A DNA stretch of 64,000 nucleotides from Allorhodopirellula heiligendammensis (GCF_007860105.1 NZ_SJPU01000002.1:1849739-1913738); one strand, 5' to 3'; positions 27,134 through 36,926 are shown, numbered from the stretch's first letter. The notes: generated by a model from the letters alone, not told the origin. A program made the numbers and translations.

Positions 27134-28645
27134 CTAAGGCAACCACGCGACCTCGCGATCGTTACTCAGCTTTTTGCCAGGAGTGCAGCGTCCATTCGTT
27201 ACTTGTTCTTCGAGCAGGGCGAGCAGCTCAGTTGCTTTTTCGGGATGTTCGGCGATCAAGTTTTTTTCTTCGGCGGGATCATCAGCGAGATTGAAGAGTT
27301 GCATTTCGGGGAGGTTGCGCTGCTTGGCAAGCGGCTCTCGAGGTTCGCTCCAACCGCCACTGCCGGCGCACAAACAGAGTTTCCAAGGGCCTTGGCGAAT
27401 GGCGAAGGAGCCCCCAATGGAATGGCTGATCAACGTGTCGCGAGCCGAAGTTTGGGCGCCCGCGAATACGGGCGAGAGGTCGAAGCCGTCTTCTCCTCCG
27501 CGGTCCTGGCGAGGTACTTCGGCAATCGCTTCCAGAGTTGAGTAAATATCAGTCAGGCAGACGAGTGCGTCAGAATTGGTACCCGGTGCGATGTGACCGG
27601 GCCAACGGGCGATCAAGGGCACACGGTGGCCGCCCTCGTAGATGTCGGCTTTGTAACCACGGAAGCCGCGACTGGGATCGTGATCATGTTTCGCGAGGAC
27701 CTTGAAATTCGCCTGTGGAGAGCAACCGTTATCACTCGTGAAAATAAACAACGTGTCTTTGTCGGCGCCCGCTGCTTGGAGAGCTGCCATCAGTTCGCCG
27801 ACGTGATGATCGACCTGCATGACAAAATCGGCATACGGATTCATCCCACTGGCATCTTTGAACGGCGGTACTGGCACGATCGGTGTGTGAGGAGCGGGAA
27901 GCGCCAAGTAGAGAAAGAAAGGTTTTTCGGACGCCGCGGGGCCTGTCTGCGTTTGAACGTGCGAGATGGCCTTGTTGAATAGATGTGGCAGAACGTCATC
28001 AATCACAAAGTCGGGCGCAATGGGGCCCTTGCGATACCAGCCGTACGGATCTTGTTTCGCGGTGACGCCTTCTTCACGGGTGGGAATGGCCGTCGCGTGT
28101 CCGGTGTTGACCCACACATAGGGCGGCATGTCGAGGGACCCGCAGTGAGCGTAGTATTGGTCGAAACCATTGATGTCCGGTCCGTTTAGCACAGGCTCGG
28201 AAAAGTCAATGTTCCCATCGGTCATCTCCCAGTCCCAGCCAAGATGCCATTTACCGATCATGGCAGTGTGGTAGCCCGCCTCACGCATCAAGTGTGCAAT
28301 GGTCGGTCGATCTGCAGGAATTAAGTGTTTACTGGTACCACTGAGCACGCCCTTGGCCAGAATCGATCGCCAGTTGTACCGTCCCGTCAACAGGCCGTAT
28401 CGTGTCGGCGTGCAAACCGCGCTGGGTGTATGGGCATCGTGGAAAGTGATCCCCTCGTCAGCAAGTTGTTGTAGGTGAGGCGTGCGAATTTTGCACTGTG
28501 AATTGGTGGGAGAGATATCACCAATTCCCAGATCATCGGCGAGTATCACGATCACATTGGGAGACGCCGCCATCGCCGCGGGAGAAAAACCGGCGAGCGT
28601 GGCAACGCAGCTGATTGTCAAGAGGCGAATGAATCTGAGGTGCAT
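27134..28645 (-). CDS. Sulfatase (arylsulfatase family)
   Basis: 503 aa, exported. A signal peptide (about 1-26) ends at AMAA. The sulfatase metal site begins with ADDLG (Asp37, Asp38). The formylglycine motif C-x-P-x-R is intact as CTPTR with Cys78. Downstream are GKWHLGW, FLYLALPAPHTPI, FTSDNG and the C-terminal PGHIAPGT and GPWKL blocks. It hydrolyses sulfate esters, probably of algal polysaccharides as in other marine planctomycetes; activity needs the formylglycine-generating enzyme, not seen here. The frame extends to 28702, but the ATG at 28645 directly precedes the signal peptide. It is convergent with the alpha-2-macroglobulin gene and apparently transcribed alone. Confidence 0.93.
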   Translation of the reverse strand: MHLRFIRLLTISCVATLAGFSPAAMAASPNVIVILADDLGIGDISPTNSQCKIRTPHLQQLADEGITFHDAHTPSAVCTPTRYGLLTGRYNWRSILAKGVLSGTSKHLIPADRPTIAHLMREAGYHTAMIGKWHLGWDWEMTDGNIDFSEPVLNGPDINGFDQYYAHCGSLDMPPYVWVNTGHATAIPTREEGVTAKQDPYGWYRKGPIAPDFVIDDVLPHLFNKAISHVQTQTGPAASEKPFFLYLALPAPHTPIVPVPPFKDASGMNPYADFVMQVDHHVGELMAALQAAGADKDTLFIFTSDNGCSPQANFKVLAKHDHDPSRGFRGYKADIYEGGHRVPLIARWPGHIAPGTNSDALVCLTDIYSTLEAIAEVPRQDRGGEDGFDLSPVFAGAQTSARDTLISHSIGGSFAIRQGPWKLCLCAGSGGWSEPREPLAKQRNLPEMQLFNLADDPAEEKNLIAEHPEKATELLALLEEQVTNGRCTPGKKLSNDREVAWLP

Positions 28646-29092
28646 TGTGTTTCCATTTCCATCATGAGTGGGGAGGTTCAATTCGAGTCCCGAATATAGC
28701 ACGAGGCGTGCGCTTCCGTCGCAGGGACGTTGGCTTCAGTCGGCCACTTCTCTTGCTGATTTGCTGTCATTTGCTAGCAAACCCGTGTCGTCCCGGCAGG
28801 GAGGATCGTCCTCTGCCGAGGTGCAAGGGCCGGTTGAGCTGATCGACAGCGTGACGCCCTATGCGTCTCGGCTCCGTGAATCAACAGCCCGTCACGTTGC
28901 CCCTCAAGTCGCTTGATGGCTACGCGTTTGTTGGACTTAGCCTCGTAGGTCGTGGCAATCGGGCGGAGCCGCACGCTAGATTTAAATAGATTGCACGTGA
29001 GTAAAATACGGTACATTGAATGGGAATGATCGCCGTGGGAACGATTGTGGGCACCGTCACCGTTTGGAAATTGGCCTGGGAGGATCGAATTT
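28646..29092. other. Intergenic region between divergent genes
   Basis: About 450 bases separating the sulfatase gene (minus) from the DUF2306 gene (plus), so both promoters should lie here. A hairpin can form at 28794-28818 (CGGCAGGGAGGA with TCCTCTGCCG, two bulged bases). The stretch 28980-29010 is locally AT-rich and could hold a promoter. No gene is supported. Confidence 0.4.
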
Positions 29093-29851
29093 GTGAGTGA
29101 TTCTGCCCCCGACCTTTCACGGCAGCATCCCGCAATGACTTGGGTGCGATTTCCTCGAGCCAACGCTCTTTTCGTCTTTGCGATTAGTCTCTTGGCGACA
29201 AAGATTTTTGCCCTGATCTTGGCTGAGTACCGGTTCTACTTTCCCGCCAATTTTGAGGCGACTTTTTTGCTGGGCCGCGAAAACTCGTTTCACGGGGTCT
29301 ACGCAGTGGCGTTTTATACGCATTTGATCGTGGCTCCACTGACGCTGTTGCTCGCTTTGTTCCTAGTCTCGACGGGGCTGCGATCGATGGCCACACGGCG
29401 GCGTGGGCACCGGCTGGCGGGGCGAGTGCAAGCAGGATTGGTTATCGGCTTTCTTGTGCCGAGCGGTCTGGTGATGGCGACGCAGGCACTTGCTGGTCCG
29501 ATAGCGGGCGTTGGTTTTATGTGCCTATCTCTCGCGACTGGTTTGAGCGTCACCGCAACGGCGGTGACGGCGATTCGATGCCAATTGAAATTGCACCGTC
29601 GGTGGGCGATTCGCTCCGCTATTTTGCTCGCCTCCCCCCTGCTGTTGCGATTCCTCGCCGGAGCTGCGTTCATGTTGCAGGTAGATTCACCGGAGTTTTA
29701 TCGGGTCAATGCGTGGGTGAGTTGGTTATTGCCACTGGCCGCTTATCAAGTGTTTTGTGTTTTTGTCAGCGAGACTCCGCATCGCTGGCGAAGGTTCCTA
29801 AATCCTTTCGCTGAATCGAGGAGTCGTGATGAGTCGCTGCAAGTGGACTGA
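29093..29851 (+). CDS. DUF2306-like multi-pass membrane protein
   Basis: 252 aa with about seven hydrophobic segments. Histidines sit at membrane faces (FYTHLIVAPLTLLLAL, RGHRLAGRVQA, LHRRWAIRSA), a pattern of the DUF2306 family, whose function is unknown. The start is set by a strong ribosome-binding site, GGGAGGA at 29078-29084, eight bases before a GTG at 29093; the longer TTG start at 29045 would place this site inside the gene. Its end overlaps the start of the DUF1559 gene, suggesting coupling. Confidence 0.78.
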   Translation: MSDSAPDLSRQHPAMTWVRFPRANALFVFAISLLATKIFALILAEYRFYFPANFEATFLLGRENSFHGVYAVAFYTHLIVAPLTLLLALFLVSTGLRSMATRRRGHRLAGRVQAGLVIGFLVPSGLVMATQALAGPIAGVGFMCLSLATGLSVTATAVTAIRCQLKLHRRWAIRSAILLASPLLLRFLAGAAFMLQVDSPEFYRVNAWVSWLLPLAAYQVFCVFVSETPHRWRRFLNPFAESRSRDESLQVD

Positions 29852-30992
29852 TAGGCGTCGATTGCGATACGGTTTCACGTTGATCGAGTTGTTGGTCGTG
29901 GTTGCTGCGATCGCAATCCTAATTGGACTGCTGATGCCCTCGCTCAGGATGTCGCGCGAGCCCGCCCGCCGCATGTCCTGCTCCAATAATTTCAAGCAGC
30001 TTGGCTTGTCGATGCACAATTATCATGCCGCATACAATCAATTACCGCCCGCCATGGGCGGAACAGGACGTTTCAGGCACGCCGATTCACAAGCCCAGCA
30101 TGGGCTCGACAATGCGGGACGCCTGAGCGGATTGGTGGCGATGTTACCGTTCTTTGAGGAGCAGGCTCTGTGGGAACAAATTGCGGCGCCGCAGCAGAAT
30201 GCAGACGTATCCTATCCGGCGTTCGGGCCTGCTCCCACGGTGCCGCGTTATGATCCCTGGGCAACGCAAGTGCGTTCGCTGCGCTGCCCGAGTGACCCAG
30301 CGGAGAAGTTACCGTTCGGTCTGACCAACTATACGTTTTGCATCGGCGACGCTGCACGCGACTTGTATCACGAGAAAACGTCCGCGAGTGGTGACTCACT
30401 GCCGCCTCGTGGTGTTTTTGCGGCAGCAAGTCAGCGGGTGACGCGTTTTCGAGATGTGGTCGATGGACTGACCAACACAGTCGCCATGATGGAGATCGCG
30501 AATAACATGGATCGGCTGGTGAGCGGCCAATACGCCGTTGGGCAACCGGCAAGTTTTCTTGCTGCACCGGCGACCGGACAAGAATTGCTGGATCCACAAC
30601 GTCCCGCATTTTACCAAGACAGCACAGCGTTGAGCGCGGCTGGAAGGGGTGGCCGTTGGGCGGACGGTGCCGCTGGGGTCGCTTTGGCCAACACGATTTT
30701 GCCACCCAATAGTATCAGTTTCGCGGTTGGCGGCGAGGACGCCGTTGACGGAATCTACTCCGGTGGGAGCTACCACCAGGGCGGAATCCACTCGCTGATG
30801 GCCGATGGAGCCGTCAAGTTCATCGCCAACAGCATCGAAGCGGGCGACGCGACGTCAGCCGTTCGAAGTGCTTGGTATCAATCGGTCGAACCAACCGGGG
30901 ATCACACGGATCGAGCGAGTCCCCACGGATTGTGGGGAGCATTAGGATCCGCCGCAGGCCAGGATCAGGATCAGATTGGCAACTTTGAGTAG
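29829..30992 (+). CDS. DUF1559 protein with prepilin-type N-terminus
   Basis: 387 aa. The N-terminal type IV prepilin signal is clear: basic residues, then GFTLIELLVVVAAIAILIGL, cut before Phe with the usual Glu at +5. Next is the planctomycete DUF1559 block SCSNNFKQLGLSMHNYHAAYNQLPP. The family tail motif is present as HQGGIHSLMADGAVKFI (the H-x9-DG element). These pseudopilin-like proteins occur in dozens of copies per planctomycete genome and are thought to be secretion-system or envelope fibres. A GTG at 29826 and an ATG at 29829 compete; GAGGAG just upstream serves either. It overlaps the DUF2306 gene by about 23 bases. Confidence 0.92.
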   Translation: MSRCKWTDRRRLRYGFTLIELLVVVAAIAILIGLLMPSLRMSREPARRMSCSNNFKQLGLSMHNYHAAYNQLPPAMGGTGRFRHADSQAQHGLDNAGRLSGLVAMLPFFEEQALWEQIAAPQQNADVSYPAFGPAPTVPRYDPWATQVRSLRCPSDPAEKLPFGLTNYTFCIGDAARDLYHEKTSASGDSLPPRGVFAAASQRVTRFRDVVDGLTNTVAMMEIANNMDRLVSGQYAVGQPASFLAAPATGQELLDPQRPAFYQDSTALSAAGRGGRWADGAAGVALANTILPPNSISFAVGGEDAVDGIYSGGSYHQGGIHSLMADGAVKFIANSIEAGDATSAVRSAWYQSVEPTGDHTDRASPHGLWGALGSAAGQDQDQIGNFE

Positions 30993-31071
30993 CGGCGTTC
31001 ATCCGCATCGGCAGCCCGCCACCTTCCGGCGGTGGGCCGCGCTGAGGCGGGGCCGTCTCGACCACGGCTCC

Positions 31072-33879
31072 TTACCGATCGGCATACACCATCGTACTTT
31101 CTTCCTTGGTTACCGGCACGCGGGACTGATCGCTGGTGACGACAGCTTTGATCACGTGGGTATCGGGCTGTACACCGCGAACGCGGATGCGATACGTCAA
31201 ATCACCGCCAGCGGGCAGATTTGCGTGTGGGGCGAATACCACTCCGCCACGTCCGTCCGTGCCTGCATCGGAGTCGCTCTCGAGCATTTCGATGCCGGCC
31301 GGCAACAACAATCGAACCTGCACGTTCGTGTCATTACGTGAGCCCGCGTTTCGGACCTTGATTTCGTAGGTCGTCTCGCTTCCCAGTTCGATCGGGTCGG
31401 CGGTGTCGGCGATGCTGAAGGTTAACTCGGCTTGGGACTCGACCGTCACCGTGTGTTCACTTTCGCTACGGGTATCCAGATCCGCAGTGGCTTCCATGCG
31501 GATAACTTGATCTCCCGCTTCGACGGGTAGAATGGTCACGGGTACGGATGCCGATTCGCCTGCCGGCAATTCAACGATTGACCAGCGGACGGCGTGCCGA
31601 TTGGGATCGTACTGGCCGTTGTTCTCGGTGCTGACAAAGGTGAAACCGCGATCGAGTCGAGCAATCACTTCCACGTTGCGTGCTGCAGCGGTGCCCGGAT
31701 TGTCGATCTTGACTGTGTAATTGGCTTGGCGTTCGAGGAATCGGCGGTTCGGGCCTGAGATGGCGACCTTCAGACTCGGCGCGACGACTTCCACGCTCAC
31801 CGAGTGGTTGGCTGGTTGCGCGTCATCGGCGGTCAGGTGGACGACGTTCTCGATCATGCCGGGCTCGACGGCACGCATTCGCAATACTTCGCGGCGAACC
31901 TCCCCGGGACGTAAAACGCCTAACGCATTGTCCAGTTGTCGGCCGTTGGGGTGATCCAATCCGGGAGGCACGTCGGCCTGGAGAATCACTCCGGTTGCGG
32001 CACCGGTGCCCACGTTGGCGACTTCCAATTCGACTTCGAGCTGTTGGCCAATCAGTACCTTCTGCGGGGCTCGTTGGGTGATCTTAAGTTCGGGGCGAGT
32101 ACTGCGGGTGCGGACTGAAGCAGCGGCTTCGAAGGTGACACGGGCCACACTGCCGAGCTCTCCCTCTTCTTGGGGAACCAATTGCAGCGTGATCGAACGC
32201 TCGTCGCCTGCAGGCATGGCGCCGAGTTGCCACACGAGGAGATCACCCTGCATGGTGGGTGCTGGTGTGGCGTCGACAAGCTGCATGCCCGCAGGCACGC
32301 GGTCGTGGACGAGCACGCCGAGCGCCTCTGCCGTACCGGCATTGCGAACTTGAATGACGAAAGTCGCAGGTTGGCCAACTTTCACTTCCGCCGGAGCGCG
32401 TTTATGGATGACCACGCTCGGCGTTTGAGCGCCCTCGAGCCTGCGGTCGCCAGGCAGGTTGATGGAGATCGGGTCGCTCTGAGCGGCGAGATAGGCATCT
32501 TGACCGGAGCGATTTCCGGCTCCGCCCTGCCCTGGCATTCCGAGCGCAGGATTGGCGTCGCGTTGGTGACCAGCGTACTGGGCGGGGGTCTGACCAGGGG
32601 AACGCTCGTTATCATACATGTTTCGGCCACCGGCAGCTTCTTGAGGTGCAAAACCACCCTGGCCGAAACCGCTCGGTGCTGCATTTTCCGCAACGGCGTT
32701 GTGTTGTTCTGGCATGCCGGCGCCGGCACTGTTCTGATAAAGCGTGGGCTGGGGGAGCTCCGGTAGCGGGGACTGATACGGATTGTTGGGAGCCATCGCG
32801 GCGTCGTCGGCTGCAGAACGCAATTGATTTTCCATCCCCATGGGGTGTCGCAGCGAATTGCCACCAAACGATTCACCGGGGCCACTGGGCTGCTCACCAA
32901 CGAATCCCTGCATCGCAGGTGCCTGCTGCACCGGCGCCGCGTCGTACATCGGTGCGCCCCTACCCATCGATGATGGATTGTCCAGTGCAGCAGAGTCGTT
33001 CATGGCTGCCGTCGATTGCATGGGCGCAGACTCGTGCATGGGCACAGGCTCGGACAGGGGCGCGAGCTCGTGCATGGGCGAGGGCTCGTGCATGGGCGAG
33101 GGCTCGTGCATTGGTGCAGATTCGGGCATCGAGGCGGACTCGGGCATCGAGGCGGACTCGGGCATCGGCCCGCTGTCGGTCATGCCCCCGTAGGCCTGAG
33201 GCGGCAGGCCCGGTGCGTCGTCCAGAGGTGGCGTAGCGCCCATCATCATGGGGCCTTGGTCAAACTGAATCTCCGGCATCGTGCCCGTTTCGGGCATCTC
33301 CGGGTCGAGGCCCGCTTGATCGAACTGGGGAGGAGCCGACTGCTGTGGTTCTTGCCGTTGAGACGCGTGTTCTTGCGGAAGTCCCATGAACGACATCGCC
33401 ATGGCAGGACCCTCGTTGGCTCCTTGGCCCGGATCGGCGGCAGCGTCGCCGTCGGGCTCGTCCATTTCGCTGGGCAGGCCCATCATGCCCGCCGGATTGA
33501 ACGCCGCTGCCGGCAGTGACATGGGGCCGTCGTCGGCAGACTCAACGCCGACGGGTTCCTCGTGGGCGACTTGGGCGATCAACGTTGTCGGGGGAGCGTC
33601 ATCGAAAGGTGGCTCGGACTCCGAGCCCGCCTCGCTGGCGGGAACCGTTGATGGCATGGCGGCCATAAACGCCGCTTGCTTGATGGGCGAAGATGCTCCG
33701 TCGTCGGCAGCGATGGGTTGCAGAGACGCATCGACGGGCGCGGGCTGATGGAGCTGGGGCACGTCTGTCTCTTGCGGCAATTCCTGACGCTGAACTTGAG
33801 CCGCAGCCAATGCTCCCATTGCCACGGTAGCGACGCCGCCGGTGAGACGCCACGAAAGTAGTTTTCCGAATTCCATCAT
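31072..33879 (-). CDS. Secreted DUF11-repeat protein with low-complexity N-terminal half
   Basis: 935 aa. The signal peptide (FGKLLSWRLTGGVATVAMGALAAAQ) is followed by ~500 residues rich in Pro, Met, Glu, Ser, Gln and Gly, including a hexapeptide repeat (MPESAS/MHEPSP type). The C-terminal ~430 residues hold about four Ig-like DUF11 modules, recognisable by V-x-N-x-G-[T/S]-A-x-A-x-x-V at the start and LPAGE/MPAGD-x-x-x-[L/V] later. DUF11 modules occur in large surface proteins. The frame continues upstream to 34332 over a 15-bp tandem repeat, but the ATG at 33879 has AAGGA nine bases upstream and sits by the signal peptide, so the extension is rejected. A role as envelope or extracellular structural protein is inferred. 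Confidence 0.85.
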   Translation of the reverse strand: MMEFGKLLSWRLTGGVATVAMGALAAAQVQRQELPQETDVPQLHQPAPVDASLQPIAADDGASSPIKQAAFMAAMPSTVPASEAGSESEPPFDDAPPTTLIAQVAHEEPVGVESADDGPMSLPAAAFNPAGMMGLPSEMDEPDGDAAADPGQGANEGPAMAMSFMGLPQEHASQRQEPQQSAPPQFDQAGLDPEMPETGTMPEIQFDQGPMMMGATPPLDDAPGLPPQAYGGMTDSGPMPESASMPESASMPESAPMHEPSPMHEPSPMHELAPLSEPVPMHESAPMQSTAAMNDSAALDNPSSMGRGAPMYDAAPVQQAPAMQGFVGEQPSGPGESFGGNSLRHPMGMENQLRSAADDAAMAPNNPYQSPLPELPQPTLYQNSAGAGMPEQHNAVAENAAPSGFGQGGFAPQEAAGGRNMYDNERSPGQTPAQYAGHQRDANPALGMPGQGGAGNRSGQDAYLAAQSDPISINLPGDRRLEGAQTPSVVIHKRAPAEVKVGQPATFVIQVRNAGTAEALGVLVHDRVPAGMQLVDATPAPTMQGDLLVWQLGAMPAGDERSITLQLVPQEEGELGSVARVTFEAAASVRTRSTRPELKITQRAPQKVLIGQQLEVELEVANVGTGAATGVILQADVPPGLDHPNGRQLDNALGVLRPGEVRREVLRMRAVEPGMIENVVHLTADDAQPANHSVSVEVVAPSLKVAISGPNRRFLERQANYTVKIDNPGTAAARNVEVIARLDRGFTFVSTENNGQYDPNRHAVRWSIVELPAGESASVPVTILPVEAGDQVIRMEATADLDTRSESEHTVTVESQAELTFSIADTADPIELGSETTYEIKVRNAGSRNDTNVQVRLLLPAGIEMLESDSDAGTDGRGGVVFAPHANLPAGGDLTYRIRVRGVQPDTHVIKAVVTSDQSRVPVTKEESTMVYADR
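32990..33175 (-). repeat. 18-bp / 6-residue repeats inside the DUF11 gene
   Basis: About eight to ten hexapeptides in a row, variants of M-[P/H]-E-[S/P]-[A/S]-[S/P], for example MPESAS, MPESAP, MHEPSP, MHELAP, MHESAP. At DNA level neighbouring units are almost identical (such as GGGCGAGGGCTCGTGCAT on the plus strand), pointing to slippage expansion. Confidence 0.9.
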
Positions 33880-34462
33880 GGTTCGCATTCCTTTGCGTGT
33901 CCGCGCGGCCGATACCGCCCCGTATTGCCAATCCGTGGCCGAGAATTGTGGACGTATGTTCGGTGTTGTAAAATGGGCAATCATGGCATGGTGTATCCAA
34001 CGCAGATTGACCGTGCCTAAGCCTTTAGCAAAAATGGAACATTCCCGCCAAGAGCGAATCTCGACCAGGTAATGTGGTCGTGAAGTATTAAAATACGGTC
34101 TCTGCCTATAATCTCGAATTTCGCCCGGCCCAACTGCGGCAGCGACGAGCCGAGTGCCCAGTGGTGGAGTGCCCAGTGGTCGAGTGTCCGGTGGTGGAGT
34201 GCCCGGTGGTGGAGTGCCCGGTGGTACAGGGCGACACCGTGCGGAACGGTGTGTCGTGTCCCCTGCGGTTGCCTCCCGTGCGGTTGCCCCGGCGGCGGTG
34301 TTGTTGAGATCCCCGCATCGAGTCACTGACACGATTCGGCAGGTGAAAATGGGGGTTGGTTGTTTTTCGCTCTTTCATTGGCTGGCCAGCATTCGTTAGG
34401 CTCAGTAAAAATGGACGTTTCCGTCCTGCCCACCCCGACTCGATGCGTCAAGGATGATGCGA
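33880..34462. other. Intergenic region between divergent genes, with tandem repeats
   Basis: About 580 bases between the DUF11 gene (minus) and the TIGR03009-type gene (plus). It carries the 15-bp repeat annotated at 34152-34226 and, just after it, two imperfect copies of a GTGCGGTTGCC-type 11-mer (34263-34290). Promoters for both genes must lie here; none could be read with confidence. Confidence 0.5.
34152..34226. repeat. Five-copy 15-bp tandem repeat
   Basis: Five head-to-tail units of GAGTGCCCAGTGGTG and close variants (positions 34152, 34167, 34182, 34197, 34212), differing at one to three bases. It lies in the divergent intergenic region upstream of the signal-peptide start of the DUF11 gene. 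Confidence 0.93.
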
Positions 34463-35512
34463 ATGAATCTCTGTTGCCCCCCCACTGGCCTTGCGTGGTT
34501 CCCGATGGCCTCCCCTTCACGCGTAGTTGCTGAGCGAGGACGTCAATCGCGTTCGCGGATGAATTGCGTCATTGTGGCCGGATTCCTGTTTTCGGCCTTC
34601 ACGGTTAACCCTGTCTCAGCCCAGATTCAAGGCCGGCAACCTCAAGCGAGTAATCCCACGCAGGCGGCTGCTGGCACTGCCCAGGCGATCCCAGAAGCGT
34701 ATGCGGCCCCCTTTGAGCCCCTCGACGCGAAGGCGCAAGCTCAACTCAATGCGTTGCTACGCGCTTGGGAAACACAGAGCAAGGGCACGAAAACGCTCGA
34801 ATGCCGGTTCCAGCGTTGGCACTACGACCTCTTCGCGGCACCGGCAGGGGTGCACGCCACGAAATGCCAAGGTGAGATCAAGTACGCGGCACCCGACCGC
34901 GGCCTGTTCAAAGTGGATCAAAAGTTGTCTTTCGATGGCATGAAAGATGAAAAACCGCAGTACAGTGAGAAACCAGGTCAATTTGGTGAGCACTGGGTTT
35001 GCAATGGTCAAGAATTGCTTGAGTTCGACCACAGCAAGAAAGAGTGCCGCGTGCAGCAGTTGCCGCCTGAAATGCAAGGCCAGAAAATCTTTGAGAGCCC
35101 ATTGCCATTCGTCTTCAATCTCGACGCCAAGCAAATTGTCGAGCGGTATTGGGTCCGGCAGGTCCAAGCCCCCAAGGAGGGCATGATTCTGATCGAGGCC
35201 TATCCCAAACGCCAGGAAGACCGGTCGCAATACAAGCTCGTGCAAATCGCCTTGAATGAGAAGACCTACATGCCCGAAGCATTGTTGATGTACGCACCCA
35301 ACTTCAACATCAAAACGGCACCCCGGTGGGATCACTACGAATTCATCAATGTGCAGCGAAACTCGATCTCGCAAGGTTTGTTCGATCGTTTCATGAAGAA
35401 GTTTATTGATGAGAAGCCACCTGGAGATTGGAAGGTTTTCCATAACTCTTACCAACCGCAAGAGCCTCCCCAAATGGCCACCCCTGGCGAGTCCGCCCAT
35501 ACGCTGCGATAA
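34463..35512 (+). CDS. TIGR03009 family (planctomycete) secreted protein
   Basis: About 349 aa. A hydrophobic signal segment (VIVAGFLFSAFTVNPVSAQ) is followed by the domain known only in planctomycetes as TIGR03009: QLNALLRAWETQSKGTKTLECRFQRWHYD, then KCQGEIKYAAPDRGLFKVDQ, WVCNGQELLEFDHSKKE and a late APRWDHYEFINVQRN. The layout resembles LolA-like folds (an outer-membrane lipoprotein carrier type), but function is unknown. The start is uncertain: ATGs at 34454, 34457 and 34463 share an AAGGA, and an ATG at 34559 lies right before the signal segment. Confidence 0.85.
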   Translation: MNLCCPPTGLAWFPMASPSRVVAERGRQSRSRMNCVIVAGFLFSAFTVNPVSAQIQGRQPQASNPTQAAAGTAQAIPEAYAAPFEPLDAKAQAQLNALLRAWETQSKGTKTLECRFQRWHYDLFAAPAGVHATKCQGEIKYAAPDRGLFKVDQKLSFDGMKDEKPQYSEKPGQFGEHWVCNGQELLEFDHSKKECRVQQLPPEMQGQKIFESPLPFVFNLDAKQIVERYWVRQVQAPKEGMILIEAYPKRQEDRSQYKLVQIALNEKTYMPEALLMYAPNFNIKTAPRWDHYEFINVQRNSISQGLFDRFMKKFIDEKPPGDWKVFHNSYQPQEPPQMATPGESAHTLR

Positions 35513-35738
35513 GTCGGCGTATGCATCGCTCTGGTTGCTATCATCGCCGCAGCAAAGCAGCACCTCTTCGATGTGTTCGCAAGCTTGGGATCGCCACTTT
35601 CTGGCGATGGTAGCCGCCTTCGATATCAAGGGTTTATGGTTTCGCTGTGCGGTAGAATGAGTGGGCCACAAAGTCATTGTTCCGAGTTTCGGAGAGACTC
35701 GACTTCACAATTTGCCCCGCACTCTGCGGCCCCACGAC

Positions 35739-36926
35739 ATGATTTATTTGGATTACCACGCCACGACACCCTGCGATCCCCGGGTAGTCGAGGCCATGCT
35801 GCCGTGGCTGACCGAGCGTTTTGCGAATCCACATAGTGATTCGCACGCCGCAGGCCGCCAGGCCGGTGAAGCGATGGCGCAGGCGATTGATTCAATCGCC
35901 GCCACGATCCATGCGCCCGCGAGTTCCTTGTTGGTCACATCCGGCGCGACCGAGAGTATCAATCTGGCGATGCGAGGCGTGTTGACTCATCCACGCAACC
36001 GTCGCAACCACATGGTTGTCTGCAGTACAGAGCATCCTGCCGTCCTCGATGTCGCCGCCGATTTACAGCGATCTGGAGTGGACGTGACTCACGTCGGCGT
36101 ACATCCACAGGGCGACGGTGACAATCCGCTGGCGGGAACCATTGATTTGGATGTGCTCGCCAACGCGATCACGCCGGACACCGCGTTGGTCAACGTGATG
36201 CTAGTCAATAACGAAACGGGAGTCATCCAACCCATCGCAGAGGTAGCCCGGATCGCGCATGCCCATGACGCCTTGGTGCATTGTGACATCACCCAGGCCA
36301 TCGGGAGGATTCCGATAAATGTCTCGGAGCTTGGCATCGATTTAGTCAGCGCCTCGGCGCATAAGTTTTACGGTCCCAAGGGAATCGGCTTTCTCGTCGC
36401 CGGGGGCGGCGAACGGCGCGTTCGAGTGCGACCGCAGATCGTGGGTGGTGGGCAACAACAAGGACTTCGCAGCGGGACGATGAACCCCGCTGCGATAATC
36501 GCCATGGAAACCGCGATCCGGCTGGCGGCTGCTGCTGCAGAGCCTCAGAGTGAAGAATCGACTCGCATCGCTGGTCTGCGGGACCACTTCTGGCAGATCC
36601 TGAATGGCTCGATCGAGGGGTTGAGGTTAAACGGTCCGCCGCTTTCGGAGGGGGTTTGGCGCGTGCCTGGAAATCTGAATTTGCATCTGCGTGAAATTGA
36701 AGGGGAAACGTGGATGGCTGCCACGCCCGGCGTCGCTTTTAGCAGCGGATCGGCTTGTAGCAGCGTGAACCCATCGGCCAGCCATGTGCTGCGAGCGATG
36801 GGGCTCAGCGAATCTCAGGCCCGCCGCAGCGTACGGTTTGGCATGGGACGATTCACCACCATCCAGGAAATAGAGACCGCTGGGGACGAACTTATTGCCG
36901 CCTGGAAGCGATTTCAGTTGTCTTGA
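35739..36926 (+). CDS. Cysteine desulfurase (IscS/NifS type)
   Basis: 395-aa PLP enzyme that removes sulfur from cysteine to supply Fe-S cluster or thiolation pathways. It starts at MIYLDYHATTPCDP, the standard N-terminus, so the ATG at 35739 is preferred over upstream GTGs. PLP lysine is Lys209 in SASAHKFYGPKG; the PLP-binding TSGATESIN is at 68-75 and EHPAV at 98-102. The nucleophile is Cys340 in FSSGSACSS. The short loop around Cys340 suggests either class; the enzyme lacks the extra His-rich motif of other PLP families. No iscU, iscR or mnmA gene is adjacent. Confidence 0.95.
   Translation: MIYLDYHATTPCDPRVVEAMLPWLTERFANPHSDSHAAGRQAGEAMAQAIDSIAATIHAPASSLLVTSGATESINLAMRGVLTHPRNRRNHMVVCSTEHPAVLDVAADLQRSGVDVTHVGVHPQGDGDNPLAGTIDLDVLANAITPDTALVNVMLVNNETGVIQPIAEVARIAHAHDALVHCDITQAIGRIPINVSELGIDLVSASAHKFYGPKGIGFLVAGGGERRVRVRPQIVGGGQQQGLRSGTMNPAAIIAMETAIRLAAAAAEPQSEESTRIAGLRDHFWQILNGSIEGLRLNGPPLSEGVWRVPGNLNLHLREIEGETWMAATPGVAFSSGSACSSVNPSASHVLRAMGLSESQARRSVRFGMGRFTTIQEIETAGDELIAAWKRFQLS

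Noticed and set aside
33880-34332. Longer version of the DUF11 protein starting at 34332
   Set aside because: The extra 151 residues come from the 15-bp tandem repeat and Arg/Pro-rich sequence; the ATG at 33879 has a good ribosome-binding site and a signal peptide.
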